64,000 nt of DNA, from NCBI RefSeq assembly GCF_020829625.1, contig NZ_JAIVFX010000015.1, positions 1 through 64,000 on the forward strand. Reading direction: 5' to 3'. The first letter of the stretch is position 1. Each line of letters opens with the position of its first letter. Of the stretch, positions 54,043 through 63,706 are shown one piece after another. Position numbers and translations under genes: made by a program. The notes beneath the pieces were generated by a model that saw nothing but the letters and a program-made list of their open reading frames with translations, was not told the origin of the DNA and did not search any database. The stretch comes from Nostoc sp. XA010 (GTDB lineage: Bacteria; Cyanobacteriota; Cyanobacteriia; Cyanobacteriales; Nostocaceae).

Positions 54043-55545
54043 ATGCTTAGTGTTTTAATTCTAGTGCCGTTAATCGGTGCAGCTTTAATTGGTTTCTCGC
54101 CCTCTGGCATCAGTGGAAAATTTGCCCGTGGGGTGGCTTTAGTCTTTGCCAGTATCGCTTTCTTGTGGACAATTGCCCTAGCAATTGAGTTCCATCCAGG
54201 GGAAATTACTCAACAGTTTGCTGAGTCTCTCCCTTGGGTAGATGTTTTAGGCTTGAATTATAACCTTGGGATAGATGGTTTATCTTTGCCACTGCTGGTT
54301 TTGAATGGATTGTTAACTTGCATTGCCATTTACAGCAGCGATGAATCCCTACAGCGTCCTAAATTTTATTACTCTTTGATATTATTATTAAGCGCTGGGG
54401 TGACTGGAGCTTTTCTGGCACAGGATTTACTGCTATTTTTCTTGTTTTACGAATTGGAACTAATCCCGCTATATCTGTTGATAGCCATTTGGGGTGGGGA
54501 AAAGCGAGGTTATGCTGCAACAAAATTTCTCATTTATACTGCCGTTTCGGGAATCTTGATTTTGGCAAGTTTTCTCGGCATGGTTTGGCTGAGTGGTTCC
54601 TCTAGCTTTGCACTAGCAACCTTGAACCCTACGACTCTACCTCTAGCGACACAGCTTTTACTGCTAGCAGGCATTTTAGTAGGTTTCGGGATTAAGATTC
54701 CCTTAGTTCCCTTCCATACCTGGTTGCCAGATGCTCACGTTGAAGCTTCCACACCAATTTCTGTGCTGTTGGCTGGAGTGTTGCTGAAGTTAGGAACTTA
54801 TGGCTTACTGCGGTTTGGCATGAACTTGTTACCAGAAGCTTGGGCTTATGTGGCTCCTTGGTTAGCGACTTGGGCAGTAGTTAGTGTACTGTATGGTGCA
54901 TCCTGCGCGATCGCCCAAACCGATATGAAAAAAATGGTGGCGTACAGTTCCATTGGACACATGGGGTATGTACTTTTAGCGGCGGCGGCTTCCACACCAT
55001 TAAGTGTGTTGGGTGCTGTTATGCAGATGATTAGCCACGGCTTGATTTCCGCCATGCTGTTTTTGTTGGTAGGGGTTGTGTATAAAAAAGCCGGAAGCCG
55101 GGATTTAGAGGTTCTCCAAGGATTGCTGAACCCAGAACGCGGTATGCCTGTAATTGGTAGCTTGATTGTTGTGGGAGCGATGGCTAGTGCTGGGATACCG
55201 GGAATGGTCGGGTTTATTTCCGAATTCATCGTTTTTCGGGGAAGTTTTCCAGTTTTTCCAGTGCAAACGCTGCTATCAATGCTTGGCACAGGTTTAACTG
55301 CGGTTTACTTCCTAATACTTCTCAACCGCGCCTTTTTTGGACGCTTGTCTGCACAAGTTACTAACTTACCACGGGTGTATTGGAGCGATCGCGCCCCAGC
55401 TGCAATTTTAGCTGTGCTGATTGTGATTTTCGGTATTCAACCTGGTTGGTTAGCACGCTGGACTGAACCAACAATTACAGCAATGGTAAATAGCCAAAAC
55501 GTAGTAGTAGCAGTGTCCTTGGATAAAGTGGGGAATGGGGATTAG
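54043..55545 (+). CDS. ndhD4: NDH-1 subunit NdhD4
   Basis: The 500-residue polytopic protein has the antiporter-like proton-translocating core (YELELIPLYLLIAIWG and GFGIKIPLVPFHTWLPDAH, with conserved Glu and Lys). It is the NdhD partner of NdhF4 in the CO2-uptake NDH-1 complex. It starts 105 bp after ndhF4, with a short C-rich repeat tract (about 53990-54035) between them. Confidence 0.9.
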   Translation: MLSVLILVPLIGAALIGFSPSGISGKFARGVALVFASIAFLWTIALAIEFHPGEITQQFAESLPWVDVLGLNYNLGIDGLSLPLLVLNGLLTCIAIYSSDESLQRPKFYYSLILLLSAGVTGAFLAQDLLLFFLFYELELIPLYLLIAIWGGEKRGYAATKFLIYTAVSGILILASFLGMVWLSGSSSFALATLNPTTLPLATQLLLLAGILVGFGIKIPLVPFHTWLPDAHVEASTPISVLLAGVLLKLGTYGLLRFGMNLLPEAWAYVAPWLATWAVVSVLYGASCAIAQTDMKKMVAYSSIGHMGYVLLAAAASTPLSVLGAVMQMISHGLISAMLFLLVGVVYKKAGSRDLEVLQGLLNPERGMPVIGSLIVVGAMASAGIPGMVGFISEFIVFRGSFPVFPVQTLLSMLGTGLTAVYFLILLNRAFFGRLSAQVTNLPRVYWSDRAPAAILAVLIVIFGIQPGWLARWTEPTITAMVNSQNVVVAVSLDKVGNGD

Positions 55546-55710
55546 GGAATGGGAAGAAGCTGGGGAGCAGGGAGCAGGGGAGAATTGGGGACAAGGGGAC
55601 AAGAGGTGAGAACTTGAAACAAGTCTTTCCCCTTATCCCAAAATCCTCTTGCCCATGCCCAATGCCCCATGCCCAATGCCCTAATTCCTAAAGTTTTTGG
55701 AGAGATAGCA

Positions 55711-56841
55711 ATGGTAACTATTAAAAAGAGAGCGGTTCATAATCCCTTAGCTGAGTATATTGAACGTTTGCAAAAAGGAGAGGCATTACTTCCCGATAAT
55801 CCAGAAAATGTGCTGGAAGTTGTTGGTATTCTTAAAAGTTATGGCGTAGTTTTAGATGCCTATTCAAAAAATCTTAATTATATTGCCGAGCATCAGTTTT
55901 TAATATTTTTCCCATTTTTTAAATACTTTAATGGAGAGGTTTCTTTTCAGAAATTACTCCGTCACTGGTGGCATAACCGAATTAATTTTGAATATGCCGA
56001 GTATTGTATGAAAGCCATGATGTGGCACGGTGGCGGCGGACTAGATACGTATTTAGATACAGAAGAATTTCAAGAAAGAGCGCAAGCCGTTATCGCTGCA
56101 AAGTTTAAAAATAATCCTTTAATTGCGGGTATCAACCAACTGTTTCCAGATTTCTTAACAGAAAACTTGCGCGTCTCTGCTTACTACACTGGCTTAGGTC
56201 AATTCTGGCGAGTAATGGCTGATATGTTCCTCAGCTTATCAGACCGCTACGACCAAGGTGAAATAAAATCGATTCCCCAAGTTGTAGAACACATTAAAGC
56301 AGGGTTAGTGGCAAATGCATCAAACCCAATTACCTACGCCGTCAAAATTCGGGATGAAGTCTATGAAATCATTCCCAAAAGCGTTGGTTTGACCTTCTTA
56401 GCAGATACAGCAATACCTTATGTAGAAGCAGTATTCTTCCGGGGAACTCCTTTCCACGGTACAGTTTCATACAACGCCCAAGGATATCAAATTCCCCCAG
56501 ATCAAACTCGATTTGAATATGGCGCATTGTATGCCGATCCTTTACCCATCGGCGGCGCGGGTATTCCTCCCACCTTGTTGATGCAGGATATGCGTCATTA
56601 TCTTCCAGAGTATTTGCACGAAATTTATCGTCACAGTCTTCGGGGCGAAGATGATTTGCGGGTACAAATTTGCATAAGTTTCCAAAAATCGATGTTTTGC
56701 GTAACGACAGCAACGATTTTGGGACTGATGCCTTATCCTTTGGATACTAAAGATCCAAATGAGGAAAAAGGTAATCGAGTTTATTTAGAAAAGTGGATGA
56801 GTCGGTTAGAAACTTCGCGGTTGCTAGATGTCAATAAATAA
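55711..56841 (+). CDS. cupB: CO2 hydration protein CupB/ChpX
   Basis: The protein has 376 residues from ATG 55711, preceded by GGAGAGA; an in-frame ATG at 55669 lies in a repetitive 'gcccaatgcc' tract and is unlikely. CupB and CupA proteins convert CO2 to bicarbonate on the cytoplasmic side of specialised NDH-1 complexes. Conserved His/Arg/Tyr-rich blocks (HWWHNRINFEYAEY, AMMWHGGGGLD) are visible. The length fits CupB rather than the longer CupA. Confidence 0.88.
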   Translation: MVTIKKRAVHNPLAEYIERLQKGEALLPDNPENVLEVVGILKSYGVVLDAYSKNLNYIAEHQFLIFFPFFKYFNGEVSFQKLLRHWWHNRINFEYAEYCMKAMMWHGGGGLDTYLDTEEFQERAQAVIAAKFKNNPLIAGINQLFPDFLTENLRVSAYYTGLGQFWRVMADMFLSLSDRYDQGEIKSIPQVVEHIKAGLVANASNPITYAVKIRDEVYEIIPKSVGLTFLADTAIPYVEAVFFRGTPFHGTVSYNAQGYQIPPDQTRFEYGALYADPLPIGGAGIPPTLLMQDMRHYLPEYLHEIYRHSLRGEDDLRVQICISFQKSMFCVTTATILGLMPYPLDTKDPNEEKGNRVYLEKWMSRLETSRLLDVNK

Positions 56842-56866
56842 CTGAATTTATACAGAGAAATTTCAG

Positions 56867-57061
56867 ATGCTTCTCAATCGCTATAAAAATTTTCACCTAA
56901 TTCAGCAACTTGATCCAGATGAAATTGCAAATGTGGGGCCACCGGAAAATTTAGTAGAATACTTTGGGGATGTTCCTGAAAATTTTTGCCTCCGGCACGC
57001 TCCGCGAACACGAATGTACCATCAGACTCTGGTAGCTGCGTATGGTCTGGGAACGGGGTGA
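56867..57061 (+). other. Possible remnant frame after cupB
   Basis: An open frame starts 25 bases after cupB. Its first 43 or so residues look protein-like (LIQQLDPDEIANVGPPENLVEYFGDV). The rest falls in a common dispersed repeat block (gcctccggcacgctccgcg), which suggests that an older small gene was cut by a repeat. No family recognised. Confidence 0.25.
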
Positions 57062-57171
57062 GGGCGGTGGATGGATCAGTTGCAGAGGTCATAAGACTAC
57101 CTTTGCAGGAGTAAGGGTTGTTTTTTAGTTTAGCAAGCATAGATGAGCGCTTTTTCTAATTAGCTTTAAGA

Positions 57172-58119
57172 TTATTGGATTTTTGGCCCAATGTACCCAA
57201 TGAGAATTTTAGCTGGCCCTAATTCTTCAGAAAAATGAAGCCGCCAAGCCCCTGCACCAGTCATTCTTAGGTGGAAACTAAAGATACGATGCACATTATC
57301 AGGACACTTAAAGGTTAGTTTCGGCTTTAATTTTTCAAGTCTAGAGTCACTTTCTGGAGTCGCTTTGCTAGGAATAAGGTCTAAATTAAAAGCTCCATCT
57401 GTCCAAGTTTTACAGTAGTTTTCTAGTTCAAACAACTTGTTTACAACCTGTCTGAACATTGGCGTTCCAGTATAAAGGCTTTGTATCTGCTTACTAACAC
57501 TTTCGCAAAAGAGTAGAGAAGGGAATAATTCTCCTCTGCGGTTCCATAAATCTAAGCCGTCACTAACTCCTTGACGTATACGCTCTTGAAAACCGTCAAT
57601 CCAATCATGGTGTTCCTGCACATGGTTACTACAACTGGCGTGTAACACATTTTCATACCTGATAATCAATGGCTCTTCTTGTTCTTCTTCATCTACTGTT
57701 GTTACCTGCAACTTCAAGCTACTGCAATCCCACAGTGGTTCAGATTTGAGGCTCACTGCAAGGGAATTAAACACAAAAGCATAATAAAGTCCAATAGCTT
57801 GTTGTCCTTGATAACTTGCCTCAATTCCCGGATCTGGAATATCTGGTAAAGGCAGATCGTTTTTATCTTGAAGAGTTTTAAGGAATCTTCGAGCTTCTAA
57901 ATCTACATCTGGATCATTACGCCACTGTACTACTCTATAGTCTGGTGCAAGTTCTGAGTAATTAAAATCACTTTTAGTACGAAGCTTTCTCTTGATTCCA
58001 CTGGGAGGCTTGATTGAAAATATTGTGTTGATTAACTCTGTCATCAATTGTCTTGCTGTAGTAATATCAGAAGCACAAGTGTGTAAAGAGAGTTCATTAA
58101 AAACGATTTCTATATCCAC
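57172..58119 (-). CDS. Unknown third protein of the DUF262/ATPase operon
   Basis: This 315-residue soluble protein belongs to no family I can name. Visible features are an N-terminal helix-rich region after IEIVFNELSLHT, several aromatic and acidic blocks in the middle (around 120-200), and a C-terminal stretch FHLRMTGAGAWRLHF ... ILIGYIGPKI. It begins 4 bases after the ATPase gene ends and is the last gene of a tight three-gene set. The constant linkage suggests it is an effector or specificity partner, but that is inference. Confidence 0.7.
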   Translation of the reverse strand: MDIEIVFNELSLHTCASDITTARQLMTELINTIFSIKPPSGIKRKLRTKSDFNYSELAPDYRVVQWRNDPDVDLEARRFLKTLQDKNDLPLPDIPDPGIEASYQGQQAIGLYYAFVFNSLAVSLKSEPLWDCSSLKLQVTTVDEEEQEEPLIIRYENVLHASCSNHVQEHHDWIDGFQERIRQGVSDGLDLWNRRGELFPSLLFCESVSKQIQSLYTGTPMFRQVVNKLFELENYCKTWTDGAFNLDLIPSKATPESDSRLEKLKPKLTFKCPDNVHRIFSFHLRMTGAGAWRLHFSEELGPAKILIGYIGPKIQ

Positions 58120-58123
58120 CGTT

Positions 58124-59239
58124 TTATTCTCCCACTGGTTCTAATAAAACTTCCAAGCTCTTATCCCATTCATCAAAGAAACCATCTGGCCATTTGTCAA
58201 TTCTTCCACTGCGATTAATTCGTGGTGATATTACTTCTGTCAAAGCTTGTCCTTCTTTGTCTTGTTGCTGAAAGTAATGCAACTGGACATAATGCGGGGG
58301 AATAATACCACCATGAACAGCAAGACGAATCCCATTTAAAACATGATCACTATGAGTTTCTATCACAACCTGAATATCATAACTAGCTGCTAGTGCTAAT
58401 AATTCTCCCATTTTGGCTTGTCCTCTAGGATGAAGATGAGCCTCTGGGTTTTCAACTAGGATTAGTGTACCAGGAGGAGATGAAAGTATAGCTACAATAA
58501 TTGATAAAGTGTAGGTAATTCCAAAACCAACGTTGGTTGCACGGTAAAGATTACTATCTCCATAAAAATATTTGATAGTCACTAAACCCATCGCTGAGTT
58601 AGCTTCTATTTTGATACGTATACCAGGACTAACCTCTCTCATCCATGCTTCCACTTGATCTATCAGATTCATTGATTTTGCTTGTGGATAGCTGAGATTA
58701 GAGATGGGAATTGGTTCATCTCCATAAATATAAAGAAAATGGGCTGTATATTCTCCTTGAGTACCAATTTGTCTAAGTCTTCGGACTTGATAATCAGATA
58801 TTTCATTAAATGAACGTGGGCCTATTCGTTCCGCTTTAAGGTAGTGAAAATATTTGCTAAAAATATATGATTGACGGATTTCAGATTCATTTGGTTCTGA
58901 AATTACATTTAAAACATCTTCTTCTTTCTTCTCTGGGTTGTAATTAAAATCCCATATACCTTCATACTTTTCCCAGATAATCTCAAAGCTTATATGGCTA
59001 TCTTTTGCACCCTCATAAAGGGCATCTTGTGCTGTACCAATACTGACTAATTCACCATTTAGTGCCAAGCCAGTTTTTGGCAATAAATCCTGTTGATAAG
59101 ATTGGCGTAGTAGTAGTAATGATTGAAGTACAGAAGATTTTCCAGTGCTGTTAAGTCCAGATATTAGTGTTAAAGGTCTAAATTCAAGCAACTGATTATC
59201 AAAACGTTTGAAGTTGATCAGGCGGAGAGAAGTAATCAT
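58124..59239 (-). CDS. AAA ATPase with DUF3696-type C-terminus
   Basis: The 371-residue SMC/OLD-like ATPase has Walker A GLNSTGKS (residues 28-35), a conserved AERIGPR block (136-142), Walker B LILVENPEAHLHP (259-271) and an ETHSDHVLNGIR switch (294-305). The C-terminal SGRIDKWPDGFFDEWD is typical of DUF3696 proteins. ATPases of this class power several phage-defence systems (OLD, Septu and Gabija relatives). Its start overlaps the DUF262 gene's end by 4 bases, so translation is coupled. Confidence 0.85.
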   Translation of the reverse strand: MITSLRLINFKRFDNQLLEFRPLTLISGLNSTGKSSVLQSLLLLRQSYQQDLLPKTGLALNGELVSIGTAQDALYEGAKDSHISFEIIWEKYEGIWDFNYNPEKKEEDVLNVISEPNESEIRQSYIFSKYFHYLKAERIGPRSFNEISDYQVRRLRQIGTQGEYTAHFLYIYGDEPIPISNLSYPQAKSMNLIDQVEAWMREVSPGIRIKIEANSAMGLVTIKYFYGDSNLYRATNVGFGITYTLSIIVAILSSPPGTLILVENPEAHLHPRGQAKMGELLALAASYDIQVVIETHSDHVLNGIRLAVHGGIIPPHYVQLHYFQQQDKEGQALTEVISPRINRSGRIDKWPDGFFDEWDKSLEVLLEPVGE

Positions 59240-60354
59240 GAAAGCACTTCCTGAATGATTTTTTCTATAGTACTAAATCTATACTGTACTTTCTCGGTCG
59301 CCTGAGATATAGATTCTAAAAAAGATTTATCGTTGTCTATATATGTCTTGAATAAATTGATTAATTTTTCTTTTCTATCTATCAAAACTTGGATTTGCTC
59401 ATTACTCAATTTATTCAGAAGTACTGACCAAGATTCAAATAGAGCTTTATTTACAGGAAACTGTTTTTTCTGATAATTAGATATTTTACGAAACGCATCT
59501 TTACCAAAGATATTCCTGCTAGCTATCATTGTTCTTTTAAAATCATTTTCAATTTCATTTAACTCTATCTCCGAAAGTTTATTTGCTTTAGATAATGCTT
59601 TGGATAAAAAAGTATCTCGTTTGTCTATATATTCTTGGTAAGAAGTTAAAGTAAAAGCTATAAACCCTAGTATAAATTCCCGATCATCCATACGCATTTT
59701 GCGATTATTGCCAAGTTTAACCACTTGCTGAAATTCTGGAGATGCTGCAAGTTTAGTCAAAAACTTCGTTCCCTTACCAGGATTAAGAGCATGGCGTAAT
59801 TCTTGAGGATATAAAGGAAGTCCTCCTGTATTAATGCGTTTAAAAATATTATATTTAATTTCTAGAGGTGTCCCTTTTTCGATCAAATACACTGTTAGTT
59901 GAGTTTCTTCAAGGCGACGTTGGTATCTGCGATCGATTTCATCGTAGGTTTTACCTTCTAGATTTGTAAGATATTCTAATCCAGATAGTTTGAGTTCTTT
60001 GTCGAGAATAAAGCGCCTTAGTGCAAATAGGCGCTGTAATCCATCGACTACTACCCATTTATCTTCATTAGTGGCATCTATATAAAGTGCTGGTATAGGG
60101 ATACGGATAATAATAGATTCTATTAGCCTACTCTGAGCATCTTCTTTCCATATATTCGCATGACGTTGGAAATCAGGTGCTAAATCAAGTCCTTCTTCAT
60201 TGATTCTTTTAAGCAATAACTCTATTGTAGGTTCTCTAGTTATAATATTAATTTTATCAGGATCATACAGGAAAGTAACTTCTTCCTCTTGATATTCCTC
60301 TTCTAAAGTTTCTTCATCAGCTAATTCTGCATTGTAGTTATTCAAATCCGTCAC
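59236..60354 (-). CDS. DUF262 (ParB/GmrS-like) protein
   Basis: The 372-residue protein has the DUF262 fold: PDFQRHANIWK (60-70), VVVDGLQRLFALR (101-113) corresponding to the family's DGQQR motif but with Leu for Gln, and FKRINTGGLPLYPQELRHAL (about 171-190). The acidic N-terminus is unusual. There is no HNH (DUF1524) domain after it, unlike GmrSD-type nucleases. It is the first gene of the operon; DUF262 proteins frequently serve as NTP-dependent nuclease subunits. Confidence 0.85.
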   Translation of the reverse strand: MTDLNNYNAELADEETLEEEYQEEEVTFLYDPDKINIITREPTIELLLKRINEEGLDLAPDFQRHANIWKEDAQSRLIESIIIRIPIPALYIDATNEDKWVVVDGLQRLFALRRFILDKELKLSGLEYLTNLEGKTYDEIDRRYQRRLEETQLTVYLIEKGTPLEIKYNIFKRINTGGLPLYPQELRHALNPGKGTKFLTKLAASPEFQQVVKLGNNRKMRMDDREFILGFIAFTLTSYQEYIDKRDTFLSKALSKANKLSEIELNEIENDFKRTMIASRNIFGKDAFRKISNYQKKQFPVNKALFESWSVLLNKLSNEQIQVLIDRKEKLINLFKTYIDNDKSFLESISQATEKVQYRFSTIEKIIQEVLS

Positions 60355-60647
60355 AGCGCTTACTCCTTAGTATTAACATTTGTTTGTTCACTCAGTTATG
60401 AGTGATACTTAGTGTTACTACATCAGCAAATGGGGCTTTTTAACTGGCGTACTTTAATCCTACTATCTCTCCAAATAATAAAGACGCGAAATTTCGCGCC
60501 TCTACGTACCTAGTCTATTACTTGTTTATCTTCCCCAGGCAAATCTAAAATCGGCGCGATCGCCTCTGATAACATCAGAGCAATTGCACCTTAAAGCAAA
60601 TACCTAAACCTCTGGTTCAATACCGATCGCTCGCTAAAACATTAATC

Positions 60648-61934
60648 TCAAAGTACACGTAGTAAGCTGGGAATACTTTCAATCGCTGACAAATTCCGTA
60701 TTTCTGCCAAAGCTTGCCTAAAATTACCTTCCCGTACATCATGGGTAACAACCACAATCTCTGCGAGTTCCCCTTGAAAGCCAGTTTGGACAATTGACTC
60801 CAAGCTAACGCCATAGTTACCAAAGCAAGTCCCCAATTTTCCGATAACTCCCGGTTGGTCATTGGTGAGGAAACGGGCGTAAAACCGAGTTATCAATTCT
60901 GCCATCGGCGCAATTTGGCAGTATTCCTGATGTCCACAAGCTAATAATGGATTTGCAACTGCTGTATTGATTTTGAGGACAGCAACTAAATTTAAAATAT
61001 CTGATGTGACAGCACTGGCGGTTGCACCAGCACCAGCACCGGGGCCGAAAAACATTACTTGCCCGATAGGTTCTCCTTCGACAAGAATGGCGTTGTAAAC
61101 GCCGTTGATGCTAGCCAAAGGGTGGGCTTGAGGCACTAATGTGGGATGAACTCTCACAGAGAGCGGAGATGAGGGAGTATCACGTTTAGCGATCGCTAAC
61201 AATTTAATCACAAATCCCAATTTTTCGGCGTAGGCAATATCTGTCTTGCTCACTTGCCGAATGCCCTCGGTATAAACATCTTGTAGGTTGATGCGTCCAC
61301 CAAAACCCAATGATGCCAGGATAGCAATTTTATCTGCTGCATCTAAGCCATCGACATCGGCTGTTGGGTCAGCCTCAGCATAACCCAAGCGTTGGGCATC
61401 AGCTAAGACATCGCTGAAGTTGCTGCCTTCTGTCTGCATCCGTGTCAGGATGTAATTAGTTGTACCGTTCACGATGCCAGTTATAGTATGAATACGGTTA
61501 ACGCTTAAGGACTGCTTTAGAGGTTGAATTACCGGAATACCACCACCCACAGCAGCTTCTAGCATGACGTATACGCCAGCTTGATTGGCAGTTGTGAAAA
61601 TTTCCGCCCCAAAGCGGGCGATCGCTGCTTTATTGGCGGTGACTACATGCTTACCATTACTTAAAGCTTTCAGGATGAGCGATCGCGCCGGCTCCAGTCC
61701 GCCCATCACCTCGACAACTATATCTACCGCCGGATCGTTGACAATTGATTCTAAATCTGTAGTTAAGACTTCCGTAGACAATTCTACTACACGGGGTTTA
61801 TCGAGCGATCGCACTCCCACCCGATAGATTTCTATCTCTTGCAACAATGGGTGACGCCCAGCGCTATCTTGCAACAACTGCACTGTTCCCGTTCCCACGG
61901 TGCCTAATCCCAGTATTCCTAGTTTCACACCCAT
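60648..61934 (-). CDS. hom: Homoserine dehydrogenase
   Basis: The 428-residue enzyme has an N-terminal Rossmann fold (LGILGLGTVGTGT), a catalytic domain (GIVNGTTNYILTRM and ADPTADVDGLDAADK with the key lysine) and a C-terminal ACT domain for threonine feedback (about 350-428). It reduces aspartate semialdehyde to homoserine for Thr and Met synthesis. Confidence 0.96.
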   Translation of the reverse strand: MGVKLGILGLGTVGTGTVQLLQDSAGRHPLLQEIEIYRVGVRSLDKPRVVELSTEVLTTDLESIVNDPAVDIVVEVMGGLEPARSLILKALSNGKHVVTANKAAIARFGAEIFTTANQAGVYVMLEAAVGGGIPVIQPLKQSLSVNRIHTITGIVNGTTNYILTRMQTEGSNFSDVLADAQRLGYAEADPTADVDGLDAADKIAILASLGFGGRINLQDVYTEGIRQVSKTDIAYAEKLGFVIKLLAIAKRDTPSSPLSVRVHPTLVPQAHPLASINGVYNAILVEGEPIGQVMFFGPGAGAGATASAVTSDILNLVAVLKINTAVANPLLACGHQEYCQIAPMAELITRFYARFLTNDQPGVIGKLGTCFGNYGVSLESIVQTGFQGELAEIVVVTHDVREGNFRQALAEIRNLSAIESIPSLLRVL

Positions 61935-61997
61935 TTTGCACCCAATTTCACCAATAACAATTGTAGGTAGAGCGTTTGCCCTACCTACTGATTATCC

Positions 61998-62096
61998 TGC
62001 TTCCTTTGTCATTTGTCCTTTGCCCTTTGTCATTTGTCATTTGTCCTTTGCTAATGACTAATGATTAATGATTCATGACTAATGACCAATGACTAA
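61998..62096. repeat. Short tandem repeats between hom and petH
   Basis: Two types of short direct repeats follow each other: 'tttgtcatttgtc / ctttgcc' (about 62005-62050) and 'atgactaatga' (about 62050-62096). Such STRR arrays are typical of Nostoc-type intergenic DNA. Confidence 0.8.
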
Positions 62097-62097
62097 T

Positions 62098-63444
62098 TTA
62101 GTATGTTTCTACGTGCCAGCGACCGCCTTTTTTGAGTTGCTTCTGGTAATCACTCCAGGTTACGCCTTCCTTCGCAGCAGCAGCAGTTAAGGCTGCATCA
62201 ATACCTTCTTCCATACCGCGCAAACCGCAGATGTAGGTGTGGGTTTTTTCATTTTTAATCAACTGCCACAATTCATCTGCGTGTTCTGCTACGCGGTCTT
62301 GAATATACATTCTACCGCCTTGGGGATTTTTCTGTTCGCGGCTGATTGCAGCAGTGAGGCGGAAGTTATCAGGATATTTTTGTTGAATTTCTTCCAGTTC
62401 TTCCTTATATAAAAGGTTTGGAGTTGTCGGCACACCAAATATTAGCCAAGAGAATCCTTTAAATTGGTATTCTTGGTTCGCTGCTCTTTCCGCATCTTTA
62501 AACTGACGCCACAAGTAAGCTCGCATGGGGGCAATACCTGTTCCAGTCGCCATCATAATGACATTAGCATCAGTATCTTGGGGTAACAACATTTCCTTAC
62601 CCACAGGCCCTGTAATTTTTACCTCTGCCCCTGGTTCCAAGAAACACAAGTGTGTAGAGCAAACACCGTAGACTGTTTCGCTAGTTTCTGGGTGCTTGTA
62701 CTCCAACTGGCGGACGCATAGTGATACTGTCTTATCATCTACATCATCGCCATGACGAGTTGAGGCGATGGAATAGAGTCTAAGTTTTTCTGGCTTGCCG
62801 TTTTTGTCTAATCCTGGCGGAATAATTCCAATACTTTGACCTTCTAGATACTTCAAATCCCCGGCGGAAATGTCAAATTTAAGGTGCTGAACAATACCAA
62901 TCCCACCTTCTTTGACTAGCGGTTCATTAGATACTACCTTGCCAATAAACGGAGCATTGGGACGGTAAGTGTTTACAGGAACGTCACCGTGGTCTTTTTT
63001 GGCTTTCGCTTGAGTCATGGTGTTGCCTTTCTTGTCCTTGTTCTTAAGCTGTTCTTCAGCTGATGATTCAGCGAAGCCTTTGGCTTCACTATCAGCATTT
63101 ACAGGTGTGGCTTTACCATTTCCTTCACTGTTAGCAGTTTCCTCAGATGTAGCTAACTCGCTGACAACGCTTGTAGCATTCCCAAATGAGGCTTTACCAT
63201 TAACTGGCTCTAGAGCAGTTATGGGCTGGATGCTAACAATTGTGCCGCCTAGACGAGTGATACGTCGCATTTCTTGATTCATCCGGTTGTAAGGCACTCT
63301 GATGAACACACTGCCACTTTTCCGAATTGGGTAGTTAGTTTGATCAGTTTCTTCGCTCTGACGCAAACCCACCACTTCATAAAGGAAGATGCGGCTACCT
63401 AATTCTGTGTTGGCAGCACCCTCAACAGCACCTTGATTGTACAT
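62098..63444 (-). CDS. petH: Ferredoxin-NADP reductase PetH with CpcD-like linker domain
   Basis: The protein has 448 residues from ATG 63444; an in-frame GTG at 63456 has no workable ribosome site and the start MYNQGAVEGAA fits Anabaena PetH. An N-terminal CpcD-like domain (about 15-75) binds the phycobilisome. A variable linker follows, then the FAD domain (RLYSIAST motif) and the NADP domain (GTGIAPMR), ending in WHVETY with the stacking tyrosine. An internal ATG at 63018 with AAGG upstream should give the short isoform. It carries out the last step of linear electron flow and, as the short form, supports heterotrophic NADPH use. Confidence 0.95.
   Translation of the reverse strand: MYNQGAVEGAANTELGSRIFLYEVVGLRQSEETDQTNYPIRKSGSVFIRVPYNRMNQEMRRITRLGGTIVSIQPITALEPVNGKASFGNATSVVSELATSEETANSEGNGKATPVNADSEAKGFAESSAEEQLKNKDKKGNTMTQAKAKKDHGDVPVNTYRPNAPFIGKVVSNEPLVKEGGIGIVQHLKFDISAGDLKYLEGQSIGIIPPGLDKNGKPEKLRLYSIASTRHGDDVDDKTVSLCVRQLEYKHPETSETVYGVCSTHLCFLEPGAEVKITGPVGKEMLLPQDTDANVIMMATGTGIAPMRAYLWRQFKDAERAANQEYQFKGFSWLIFGVPTTPNLLYKEELEEIQQKYPDNFRLTAAISREQKNPQGGRMYIQDRVAEHADELWQLIKNEKTHTYICGLRGMEEGIDAALTAAAAKEGVTWSDYQKQLKKGGRWHVETY
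63016..63032 (-). promoter_or_regulatory. Internal start site for the short FNR isoform
   Basis: On the minus strand AAAGG lies about 8 bases before an in-frame ATG (first base 63018, residue 143 of PetH). The product would start MTQAKAKKDHGDVPV, very near the N-terminus of the purified short Anabaena FNR, and contain 306 residues without the phycobilisome-binding domain. Confidence 0.7.
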
Positions 63445-63706
63445 TCGTTCTACCACTCCGATAATTTACTTAACCGTTTTTCAAAAAAAAACTATTCCCC
63501 TACCTTGCCAGCTTTAGTTTACCGGATTTTCGTTTCACAAAACTGACCATGTAGGAAAAACGGCATCATTGAATTAATGCCTTGCTAAGTACACTCACCA
63601 AAGACATGCAGGCATAGCAAAAAACACACCTGTTCACCTTTTAAGGTAAAGGATAAGTCTTGTGGAGAATGTTAATAATGAGTCAATTTAATCTTTTTTT
63701 CGTTAA

